Origin: Eubacterium sp. CAG:248
Lineage (GTDB): Bacteria > Bacillota > Clostridia > Lachnospirales > Lachnospiraceae
Assembly: GCA_000436475.1 (NCBI GenBank)
Contig: FR886129.1
Location: 1-38,622 of the forward strand
Direction of reading: 5' to 3'
DNA length: 38,622 nt
Below the pieces are notes generated by a model. The model searched no databases, was not told the origin of the DNA, and worked only from the letters and a program-made list of their open reading frames with translations. Of the stretch, positions 17,637 to 25,273 are shown one piece after another (position 1 is the first letter of the stretch; each line of letters begins with the position of its first letter). The position numbers were made by a program, and so were the translations under genes.

Positions 17637-20492
17637 TTACTTAATATTTCTATGTAAATATAACATCTCCAATATAACAATAACCGGCATAAGTATTACA
17701 CACCATATTGCTTCTCTTATACATTGATACATATGTATATTTCTGACTATTGTGTTATCAGCCCCATGATTTCTTAAAATATTCATACGGTTATTAAATC
17801 TGCTGACTCTGTTATTAAGTACAAGCAGGATTATACTTATATACATAAGTACAGCCGCAACTGCGGTAAATATATACAATACCAGAGCCTCTATTGTGTC
17901 TTTCTTTACCTGTTCTTTATCCGCAGAATAGTCATTATATGAAAAGTCAGCCTGTCTAAGATATGCTGCTACTGCATTAGCTGTTCCATTATATACAGAA
18001 TTCAATCCATATCTTATATTAAGCTGGTTGTACTTCATGGCAAGTGTAATTTCTGGTGGCAGCTCATCAATCCCAATATATTCCTTTAACACTTCATTCT
18101 GTGTATTAACAGCCTTCTCTCCAAGCTTATCTGATGCAACCATTGTATACAATCCAAACTCTGGTATATATTCCTTTAGTCTTGACTTTATCTCATCATC
18201 AACATATATAACCTTAGCTGCCTTAGTTACTGCTGCCGGTGCATATCTTACATTATATGTATACTTTCTTTTCCTATCCTTAAACTCTTTCTCCTCCCTT
18301 ACACTTATTATTCCTTGCTGCCTTAATATGTCACTCTGGCTCTGTATATCATTTTCTTTCATATAGTTATATACAGCTTTATAATAGCTGCTATACACCA
18401 TATTAAGATTAGATGCGCCATCTTCATATGGATAAGTCTGATAACACATCAGACCAATATTGGTTCCACTTGTTATGGTATCATCATATTCTCCCTCAGG
18501 ATTCTTATCCAGAAATATAATTGCTTCATCTCCTTCAAGAAATGCAGCATAATTCCAATCATCGCCTGCATAATCCTCTAAGATGTCATATATTCCACTA
18601 TTTTCCCCCACATATTCAGTTGCAAACAGATACTTGTCCTCTTCATCAGAGTATTTCTTCATAGATAACGATTTATTATTTCCAGCCTTCTCATACCAGG
18701 AAACTCCCAGATTATTGTAATCCATATCATCCCACGTCCACATACGTGCTGTTTCATAATACCCATATCTGATATTACTAACACCATTTATACTGCTTAT
18801 ATAATTAATAACACTTTTATCTATCCCTTTATACATACTGGCATCTGCTCTCTTCAGGTTATAATCCAGAAGGCAATTGTTGCACTCCAGATTGGACATT
18901 GTTCCATTCAGATTAGAACTCATATAATCACGATACTGGTCATATGTCATATTATTATATACCAGCGAATATTTAAGCTTTACATTCTTTCTTACCTCAT
19001 TGATATCTGGTGAATTCAGCACACTATCGTCATGCTCATCCCAATATCTCCTGAAATTATATGCAATATTAACCACATATGGAGTATTCTTATCCTGCTT
19101 ATAGAATGCAAGTGTATCTGTTTTTTCTGAAACTGTCCTATATTTGCCATAAACAGTTATTCCATTAACCACACACGTAATCACTATAACCATAATTGCA
19201 AGTGAAAATACTCTTATAGATATATTCTGTATAATTCCCTGGGAACGCATTAATCTGCTGCCTGTCTGACGTATATAATTATGTCTGTTTATTATATGCT
19301 TTACATCTGTATTATGTGCAGATCTGCCCGGCTTAGCGCATATATTGGCTGCTTTGCTGCGCTTTGCCACCCGACTGGTTCCCTGACTTACTATACTTAC
19401 AGCTAAGCAGACTGCTATTGATATAACAAGCATAACAGCCAATCCAATATATACACTTTTATCTATTGTAAAGAAGACTATTCCCGTAATTCCTTCAATA
19501 ATAAAGGTTACTACCCGCCCTGTTATTATTGAAAAAATCAGACCTGCAAGTGACGAACATATAATTATAACTACACTTTCCATAAAGGCAAAAGATATAA
19601 GCTTTAATCTGTCAGCCCCCAGTCCTCTTAATATTTCATACACTCTTTTCCTGCCTGTACTATATACCGATAGCTGATAGGTTATTCCAGCAATTCCTAC
19701 AAGTACAATAATCATATACATATAATCATATATATTGCCACCACTCCATGGCTCATATTCATACACGCTGCTATTATATATAAGTGAACTGCTTGTCTTT
19801 TTTTTCAACCCATCATATATAGCTTCATAATCATTAACGTAATCATCAACTGTATATATGTATATAGCAATATTATTACGCTTAATATCCTTTGCAGCCT
19901 GCTCTGTAACTATAACTCCCGGAACGCGGTCTCCCCCAGCCCATGAATTCGTATAGCTTTTCAATATTCCTGCCAGCTTGTAGGTTCTTGTTACATCTTC
20001 TGTCTGTCCATTTTCATCTGATATAACAGTCCTGATTACTATATCCTGACCTAAGGATGAACCCTGATTAAGCTCTAACAGCGTATTCCAGTCAACTGCA
20101 GCCTCATCATCCTTCTGTGGAAAATGTCCTTCCTCCGTAGATATATTACCAAGCCTGATAAATTCCTCTGTCATATAACCTATACCGGTTTCCGTCATCT
20201 CGCCGCCATTATCATATACATTATTAACCTTTACAGCTTTTCCTGACTCCTTAAGATAAGGATGTCCTTTAAGTTCACTATTCTCTTTGCCATCAGAACC
20301 ACACATCATAACAAACCAGCTTCCAAACCTGTCCTTTACTGACTGAAGCTGCCATTGGTATACATTAGTTCTTATCAGTATCAGCAATGTGACAGCAGCG
20401 AATACAATAAATATAGTAAACGAGGTCTTTATTATATTCTTTTTCCTTCGCTTTATACTCTTAAAGCAATAGTCCATATATTCTGTATTCAT
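17637..20492 (-). CDS. Giant FtsX-type ABC permease B, copy B
   Basis: Counterpart of the permease at 8238-11264. The start is set at 20492 (MNTEYMDYC), not the ATG 18 bases upstream, because all three paralogues begin there and GGGGGA lies between the two ATGs. Seen: about 951 residues; TM1, a 210-residue outside domain, a three-segment FtsX domain with ILRGLGADR, TM5, a large outside domain with DKNPEGEYDD, and two final segments around ILRNHGADN. It is roughly 50 residues shorter than permease B copy A, mostly in the variable helical part before EYIPEFGLYTM. First intact gene of copy B, just downstream of the broken two-component remnant. Confidence 0.85.
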   Translation of the reverse strand: MNTEYMDYCFKSIKRRKKNIIKTSFTIFIVFAAVTLLILIRTNVYQWQLQSVKDRFGSWFVMMCGSDGKENSELKGHPYLKESGKAVKVNNVYDNGGEMTETGIGYMTEEFIRLGNISTEEGHFPQKDDEAAVDWNTLLELNQGSSLGQDIVIRTVISDENGQTEDVTRTYKLAGILKSYTNSWAGGDRVPGVIVTEQAAKDIKRNNIAIYIYTVDDYVNDYEAIYDGLKKKTSSSLIYNSSVYEYEPWSGGNIYDYMYMIIVLVGIAGITYQLSVYSTGRKRVYEILRGLGADRLKLISFAFMESVVIIICSSLAGLIFSIITGRVVTFIIEGITGIVFFTIDKSVYIGLAVMLVISIAVCLAVSIVSQGTSRVAKRSKAANICAKPGRSAHNTDVKHIINRHNYIRQTGSRLMRSQGIIQNISIRVFSLAIMVIVITCVVNGITVYGKYRTVSEKTDTLAFYKQDKNTPYVVNIAYNFRRYWDEHDDSVLNSPDINEVRKNVKLKYSLVYNNMTYDQYRDYMSSNLNGTMSNLECNNCLLDYNLKRADASMYKGIDKSVINYISSINGVSNIRYGYYETARMWTWDDMDYNNLGVSWYEKAGNNKSLSMKKYSDEEDKYLFATEYVGENSGIYDILEDYAGDDWNYAAFLEGDEAIIFLDKNPEGEYDDTITSGTNIGLMCYQTYPYEDGASNLNMVYSSYYKAVYNYMKENDIQSQSDILRQQGIISVREEKEFKDRKRKYTYNVRYAPAAVTKAAKVIYVDDEIKSRLKEYIPEFGLYTMVASDKLGEKAVNTQNEVLKEYIGIDELPPEITLAMKYNQLNIRYGLNSVYNGTANAVAAYLRQADFSYNDYSADKEQVKKDTIEALVLYIFTAVAAVLMYISIILLVLNNRVSRFNNRMNILRNHGADNTIVRNIHMYQCIREAIWCVILMPVIVILEMLYLHRNIK

Positions 20493-20555
20493 ACACCATC
20501 CCCCATTCACTTAATAATATAACTATATAACAATCTGCTTACATATAACTTACGT

Positions 20556-21122
20556 TTACTGATTATGTTCTACCTTCCCCTTAAGCTTATACAATGGTAG
20601 TAATATCCTGAATTCTGCTCCTTTGTACTTTTCACTGTTGGAGGCCCTGATGCTTCCATGATGAGCCTCTATTATAAGCTTTGACAGGTTGAGTCCTATG
20701 CCGGCATGGAACTCGCTCTGGCTGTTCTTACCTTCGAATCTGTCAAATATGCCTGATATTATATATGAAACTCTTTCTTCCCCGAACGTTCCAAGCTTTG
20801 CTTTAAGGCGGCTCATATTGACAGTAAGTGTATTGTATTCCACATAGTTTCCATGTATATCCCACAATCTTTCAAAAAACACATCTCTTCTTACAACTCT
20901 CCCCTTATTCTCCACAAGTATCTTTAACATATCCCACTCATTGTTGGATAACTTAAGCTCATTGCCTGCCCTGTACAGCTTGTACTTATCAAAATATATT
21001 GCTAATTCACCCTTCTTATACACATCCCCGTCATTCATGCTGCTTCGTCTTAGGTTAGCACTTATCCTTGATAGAAGCACCGCATTATGGAATGGCTTTG
21101 TCACGTAATCATCACCGCCCAT
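20556..21122 (-). pseudogene. Chimeric remnant of a response regulator and histidine kinase, copy B
   Basis: An open frame of 188 codons made from two broken genes. Seen: the first ~121 residues match residues 91-211 of the response regulator at 12804-13475 (GGDDYVTKPF through the winged helix to GTFGEERVSYI). The rest (from IFDRFEGKNSQSEF) matches residues ~371-433 of the kinase at 11467-12768. Lost are the receiver's phospho-acceptor aspartate, the last 12 regulator residues, and the kinase membrane segments, histidine and N-box. No good ribosome site precedes the ATG. Two deletions in a duplicated pair explain it. Probably non-functional; an unregulated DNA-binding product cannot be excluded because most of the winged helix is intact. 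Confidence 0.85.
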
Positions 21123-21218
21123 ATTTATATGCTTATTTATCCAGCACTATATACATTACAAGCAGGCTTACCACCTGTTTATGATGCTCTTTTATATTAC
21201 TTTCTTATAATAACATTA

Positions 21219-21240
21219 ACAGCTTGAAATTAACTTACAA
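21219..21240 (-). promoter_or_regulatory. Conserved candidate response-regulator site, copy B
   Basis: On the minus strand TTGTAAGTTAA is followed by TTTCAAGCTGT, then TAATGTTATTATAAG. The 25 bases at 21216-21240 match 13561-13585 (copy A) at 21 positions. The site survives although the regulator gene next to it is broken, which suggests that the copy B transporter is still controlled, perhaps by the copy A regulator. Confidence 0.45.
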
Positions 21241-21278
21241 TTTATTATTTTCCTGTTAAATATTCTTGTTAAATACAT

Positions 21279-21312
21279 AATGCAAGGAGCAAAATGTATT
21301 CTGCCCCTTGCA
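21279..21312 (-). terminator. Hairpin downstream of the AEC transporter gene
   Basis: The arms ATGCAAGG (21279-21286) and CCTTGCAT (21305-21312) pair, with two further GC pairs inside after a bulge. It lies about 120 bases past the AEC stop. The following minus-strand run (TTATGTATTT) is moderately T-rich. The rest of the 21123-21434 gap holds the candidate regulator site at 21219-21240 and nothing else recognisable. Confidence 0.5.
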
Positions 21313-21434
21313 TCCTATTATAATATATATTATGTAATATTCCTACTTTTTTACTTTTTAAATAAATACCATAAATAAATACTTTTTCGCGAAATATGTT
21401 TTTGTGAAATATATTTTGTGAAAAAAACACATCA

Positions 21435-22382
21435 TTACATTGTGATTGCTATGACCACTACCATAATTGGTATCATAAGGGCTGTTGATAACGGATTGAG
21501 AGCTGCCGCTATATCAGTCGAAACTCCCAGCTTTTCTGAATATATTATGGATACTGCTGCACTTGACGAGAATACTGCCGCTGCCAATATCTGTCTCATA
21601 ACAAGCGGTGCAGGTAATACACAGAATATCAATATTGCTGATATTATTCCAATTCCATATCTTAATAACAACAGATGAAGCACCTCGCCGGCCGTTTCCC
21701 TGCTCATATTAAGTTCAAACGATATTCCAATCATCATCATAGCAAGAAATCCATTACCATGTCCACAGAAATCAGCCGCCTGTATAACTATATCCGGTAA
21801 TCTGTAATTAAGAAAGGATAATACTGTCATAATAAAATACACATCAAAGGGAACAGACGTAAAAAGACTTTTAACTATTTCAAGTACGCCTATGTCCGAT
21901 TTATTCAATTTTATTTCAGATGTATTCTTTTCTTTATTTTTCTGGCTTATTCTCATTTTCGCAATAGCATATGTCGTGCCTAACGTATAAAATGAATCTC
22001 CTACATCAAACATACATAGATATGGAACACCTGCCGGATAGAAATTAGAAAGGAAAGGAATGGCTATGCAGGCCATATTAAAGCCGGAAGCATTTACCGC
22101 ATATATAGCCTGCATATCTCTTTCCTTATGAGCTGCTGCGAGCTGTCCGGCTATTACCATAACTGTATTCACGCCAAAGCCTATAAGTATAGACACAACA
22201 TAATATATGTTAACCTGGGCTCCACTAAAACCGCTAATAAGAGATGCCGGTAATGTGACATAAAATATAAGGTTTGACAATACCCTCTTATCTTCCTTAT
22301 GGAAAAGTCCCATCTTTTTTAATACATATGCAAGAAGCATAGTAAGAAGATATATCGCTGCTGTTGCTATTATTTTAATCAT
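21435..22382 (-). CDS. AEC-family (auxin efflux carrier-like) membrane transporter
   Basis: Inner-membrane carrier of the AEC family, which in bacteria moves malate, malonate and other organic anions or amino-acid-like compounds. Seen: 315 residues, the normal length, with about ten membrane segments in two halves of five, separated by a hydrophilic stretch rich in Lys, Asn and Glu near residues 145-160. Family-like segments include VLSNLIFYVTLPASLISGF near 34-52 and NASGFNMACIAIPFLSNFYP near 97-116. GAGGTG lies about 8 bases before ATG. It follows the broken SDR gene, so it may once have been the transporter of that catabolic cluster. Substrate unknown. Confidence 0.85.
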   Translation of the reverse strand: MIKIIATAAIYLLTMLLAYVLKKMGLFHKEDKRVLSNLIFYVTLPASLISGFSGAQVNIYYVVSILIGFGVNTVMVIAGQLAAAHKERDMQAIYAVNASGFNMACIAIPFLSNFYPAGVPYLCMFDVGDSFYTLGTTYAIAKMRISQKNKEKNTSEIKLNKSDIGVLEIVKSLFTSVPFDVYFIMTVLSFLNYRLPDIVIQAADFCGHGNGFLAMMMIGISFELNMSRETAGEVLHLLLLRYGIGIISAILIFCVLPAPLVMRQILAAAVFSSSAAVSIIYSEKLGVSTDIAAALNPLSTALMIPIMVVVIAITM

Positions 22383-22431
22383 TCACTTCACCTCTTATAT
22401 GTATGCTATTATGTTAACATCTGTATTGTAT

Positions 22432-22473
22432 GATGTCGGTGTCAAAAGCCCCCGGCTTTGATACCTACGGATT
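22432..22473 (-). repeat. 42-bp 3'-end element, copy 2
   Basis: Begins on the minus strand at the stop codon of the SDR remnant (AATCCGTAGGTATCAAAG) and ends CCGACATC. It matches 11419-11460 at 37 of 42 positions. Changes within the hairpin arms (GCCGGGGGC against GACACCGAC) weaken the pairing compared with copy 1. Confidence 0.55.
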
Positions 22474-22750
22474 ATTCCGTGCTATGCACTCCCATTACGC
22501 TTGTTTCCGGAATCATATTACCGCCATCTATAACATTGGCTGTTCCTGTAATGTATTCTGCATTATCACCTGCTAAGAATGCCACCAGACTTCCTATCTG
22601 CTCTGGTGTTCCCAGCTTTTTAACTGGTACTGCACCTGCTATCTTATCTATAACACTCTGCGGATTATCTGGATTAGTAGTCTTAGCACTTATAATTTCT
22701 TTGCAATTCCGTAGCCTATTCCAGAAGCTGCTCCTATTATTACAGCCACC
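22472..22750 (-). pseudogene. Short-chain dehydrogenase (SDR) with a large internal deletion
   Basis: Seen: the C-terminal part of an SDR is readable in one frame at 22472 to about 22692, with PVKKLGTPEQIGSLVAFLAG, NAEYITGTANVIDGGNM and a TAA stop at 22472-22474. The N-terminal dinucleotide-binding segment (KVAVIIGAASGIGYGIA) is read at about 22693-22750 in a different frame, as the tail of the phosphotransferase gene. The central ~150 residues, including the catalytic Tyr-x-x-x-Lys, are absent. Inactive. Its original substrate is unknown; SDRs beside class III aminotransferases and APH-type kinases are seen in amino alcohol and amino acid breakdown clusters. Confidence 0.85.
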
Positions 22751-23739
22751 TTAGTATTAGTTTCAAGCCACTCTCTTGCAAGGTCTATGGTCACCTTAAG
22801 ATACTCAGGCTCTACTGTCTTAGCTGTATCACTATCGGCATGTCCAGACAACCACGCAAGTCTTGTAATTCTTCTTATAAGAACAAACATAGGTATAAGT
22901 CTTTTATCTTCATCAGAAAGCCTTCTTACCTTCTCATAGCCTCTTATCCACGCCTCCTCAAGTTCGCAAAGATTCTTGGAATATGTGACAAGCGCACAGC
23001 CCATATCATACATATAAAACCCATATCCACAATCATCAAAATCAATTATCTGGTCATTGCCTTCATAGCTGATTACGTTGTAAAAATGCAGGTCTGCATG
23101 AATAAGTCCATACCTGTCATTACTTCTTCCATAATGATTAAGCTCTTTTTTGATATTTTCGGTACATTTTTCAAGAATACGGTAATCGTGGCCTGTGATT
23201 CCTTCATAGTCCCGCCAGCTTCCCCATATTCCATCGCCATTATCACCAAAAAGGTTATTAATATCCCAGCAGAATCTTTTTATTTTAACTGATTTATCCC
23301 TGTTTATTGACTGTATATGGAGTCTTGCTGTAATCTCTCCAAGCTTTTCAAGACCGTCCAGCAAAGCCTCACCCTTAAGTTCTCCAAGTGGACTTCCATA
23401 TAAAAAGGAGATAACAGAGCAGTATACAGTTTCCCCGCCTGATGTCCGCATTTTTTGAAGAAATCCGCCATCACGTCCACGATACACAACTGGAAGTCTG
23501 ACCTGTGTATCCTTATGTATTTCATCCATCCATCTTATTTCGCCCTCAAGCTCTTCTATATCGTGATATCCAGGTCTATGTATACGAAACACAACAGGGC
23601 TGCTTTTGCTAAACTCAACCTTGTATATAATATTTTCCGAGTACTTTAAAAGACTTACCTTGTAATCCTCATCAACATCATATAATAATGGCAGATTATT
23701 TTTAACATCCTCTAATAATGATTGTGGTGTATCCTTCAT
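22690..23739 (-). CDS. APH/choline-kinase-like phosphotransferase, 3' end fused to an SDR relic
   Basis: Cytoplasmic small-molecule kinase of the aminoglycoside phosphotransferase fold. Seen: 349 residues; N-lobe with VFRIHRPGYHD near 70, catalytic loop LIHADLHFYNVI near 210 (HxDxxxxN), and metal-binding IDFDDCGYGFYMYD near 230. The last ~20 residues (after LAREWLETN) belong to an SDR N-terminus, so the natural stop was lost by deletion; the kinase core is whole and probably active. It lies between the aminotransferase (106-base gap) and the SDR relic. Substrate not recognisable. Known relatives phosphorylate hydroxylysine, homoserine, choline or sugars; an amino alcohol is a reasonable guess next to the class III aminotransferase, not proven. 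Confidence 0.8.
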   Translation of the reverse strand: MKDTPQSLLEDVKNNLPLLYDVDEDYKVSLLKYSENIIYKVEFSKSSPVVFRIHRPGYHDIEELEGEIRWMDEIHKDTQVRLPVVYRGRDGGFLQKMRTSGGETVYCSVISFLYGSPLGELKGEALLDGLEKLGEITARLHIQSINRDKSVKIKRFCWDINNLFGDNGDGIWGSWRDYEGITGHDYRILEKCTENIKKELNHYGRSNDRYGLIHADLHFYNVISYEGNDQIIDFDDCGYGFYMYDMGCALVTYSKNLCELEEAWIRGYEKVRRLSDEDKRLIPMFVLIRRITRLAWLSGHADSDTAKTVEPEYLKVTIDLAREWLETNTKVAVIIGAASGIGYGIAKKL

Positions 23740-23790
23740 AGCTGTTTCCTCGTATTATTCCATACTGCTAATTTTACATATTAGTTTTGT

Positions 23791-23850
23791 TATGTTTATT
23801 TCTATATATTTATTTCTATTTTTACTTCTATGTTTATTTCTATATTTATT
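23791..23850. repeat. Short AT-rich tandem repeat after the aminotransferase
   Basis: Four to five imperfect units of 12-14 bases (minus-strand core TAGAAATAAA) run from the aminotransferase stop codon into the gap before the phosphotransferase. The T/A-only composition looks like a slipped microsatellite. No hairpin is evident. Confidence 0.6.
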
Positions 23851-25111
23851 TTTTCATATTTACAGCCTGTGCAAGTCCTTTGTCTATCTTTTCAAACAAC
23901 TCATCCATAAATGCATCATCACATAAAAGTCCTAACTTCATCTGGAGTGTATTAGGATGAAGTCTTGAATTATGTGACCATACACCATTATCAAATAATG
24001 GCTTGCATATAGTCTTACTTGCATCCTCACATGCAAAGTTAATTCCCATAATAACGCCTCTCTGGGTATATCCGGTAAGGAAGCCATCATATTTATCCAT
24101 AAGGGCATTAACGCGCTCTGTAAGAATCTTTGTATTCTTATTAATATTATCAACTGTTTCCTTACGAGTAGTTATCTCAAGCACCTTCATTGCAACAACA
24201 CAACCAAGCTCTGAATTACCACAGGTTGAACCATGCATTCTTCCTATATCAAACATCCAGCTAGCTGCCTTTCTGTTCATAACAGTTGCTGATATAGGAT
24301 ATATGCCTCCGCCAAAGCCTTTAGCCGTTGTGATCATATCCGGAACAAAGCCTTCATGCTCAAAGCACCACATTTTTCCAGTTCTCATAAGACCTGTCTG
24401 TGTTTCATCTGCTATGTAAAGTGTTCCATACTTCTCACACAGCTTCTTGACTCCTGCAAGATATCCCTTATCAGGAATCGGAAAACCATATGTGGCAAGA
24501 ATGGATTCTATAATAACACACGCAACATCCTCTTTTTTAAGCTCTGCCTCCATAGCATCCAGGTCATTAAGTGGAACCTGTACGAATTCTCCCGGAGCTC
24601 CCTGACATAAGAATGGATCCTTGAATCTTGCATCACCTGTTGATACAGACAAGCCTGTATGTCCGTGGTAACAGCCTTGAATAGATATAACACGCTTACG
24701 TTGTGTGGCATATCTGGCACTCTTTATAGCAAGATCAACTGCCTCTCCACCACAGGTTGAAAAGCACGCATAATCAAGTCCATCAGGACAAAGCTCTGTA
24801 AGCTGTTTTGCAAGCATAGCCTTTGTTATACCTGTAAAATGATGATTACCTATATCAAGTTCTGTCATGGCATCTGTAAGTGCGCTTATAATCTCTGGGT
24901 TTCTGTGTCCCAGATTATAAGTTCCTCCATTAATATGTATATCAAGAAACTTTCTTCCATCAAGATCCCAGAAGCAATAGCCTTCTCTTTTTCCCATTAC
25001 AATAGCCATATCACGGTCTATCCATTCCTGTGTTTTTCCTACATTCCAGTGAGCAAGGCTCTCCTTTAGTACTTCTTCCTTTGTTATATCTGGATTATTA
25101 ATAAAACTCAT
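23846..25111 (-). CDS. Class III PLP-dependent aminotransferase
   Basis: Transfers an amino group using pyridoxal phosphate, typically from an omega-amino acid or amino alcohol derivative; cytoplasmic. The start is set at 25111 (MSFINNPDITKEE), since AGGAGG lies about 8 bases before this ATG and overlaps the upstream alternative. Seen: 421 residues; glycine-rich segment NGGTYNLGHRNPEI near 60, CYHGHTG near 142, ADETQTGLMRTGKMW near 235, and the PLP lysine Lys264 in TTAKGFGGG. Neighbours: AraC regulator, APH-type kinase and a broken SDR. A 26-codon ORF directly upstream copies its N-terminus. Substrate not determined; glutamate-1-semialdehyde aminomutase and ornithine aminotransferase are less likely given the context. 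Confidence 0.88.
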   Translation of the reverse strand: MSFINNPDITKEEVLKESLAHWNVGKTQEWIDRDMAIVMGKREGYCFWDLDGRKFLDIHINGGTYNLGHRNPEIISALTDAMTELDIGNHHFTGITKAMLAKQLTELCPDGLDYACFSTCGGEAVDLAIKSARYATQRKRVISIQGCYHGHTGLSVSTGDARFKDPFLCQGAPGEFVQVPLNDLDAMEAELKKEDVACVIIESILATYGFPIPDKGYLAGVKKLCEKYGTLYIADETQTGLMRTGKMWCFEHEGFVPDMITTAKGFGGGIYPISATVMNRKAASWMFDIGRMHGSTCGNSELGCVVAMKVLEITTRKETVDNINKNTKILTERVNALMDKYDGFLTGYTQRGVIMGINFACEDASKTICKPLFDNGVWSHNSRLHPNTLQMKLGLLCDDAFMDELFEKIDKGLAQAVNMKK

Positions 25112-25177
25112 AGCTATATCCTCCTGCATTCTTTTATTATCTGCTTATTATTCACTTGCTGGCAAAATGCTGGATGA

Positions 25178-25258
25178 TCACAGATACTCCCTCCAATGAG
25201 CAAGGCTCTTTTTTACTATATCTTCTTTAACTATTTCTAAAGTATTTATGTAATCCAT
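25178..25258 (-). CDS. 26-residue ORF copying the aminotransferase N-terminus
   Basis: Seen: ATG with GGGGGCAGGG upstream, starting 15 bases after the AraC stop. It encodes MDYINTLEIVKED then IVKKSLAHWREYL and a TGA stop. The first 22 residues align with the downstream aminotransferase N-terminus, with 12 identities including IN, the KE pair and SLAHW; similarity stops at the Trp. Most simply it is the remnant of a tandem duplicate of the aminotransferase whose body was deleted. A second reading is a translated leader peptide that tunes the aminotransferase. The good ribosome site and intact frame keep both open. Confidence 0.6.
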   Translation of the reverse strand: MDYINTLEIVKEDIVKKSLAHWREYL

Positions 25259-25273
25259 AATCCCTGCCCCCTT

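Noticed and set aside
20493..20510. Upstream ATG of permease B copy B
   Set aside because: It would place the ribosome site inside the coding region; the other three permeases align at the internal Met of 20492.
4282..21122. Module as part of a lantibiotic biosynthesis cluster
   Set aside because: No precursor peptide, LanM/LanB/LanC-type enzyme or processing peptidase was found near it. An immunity or sensing role remains only a possibility.
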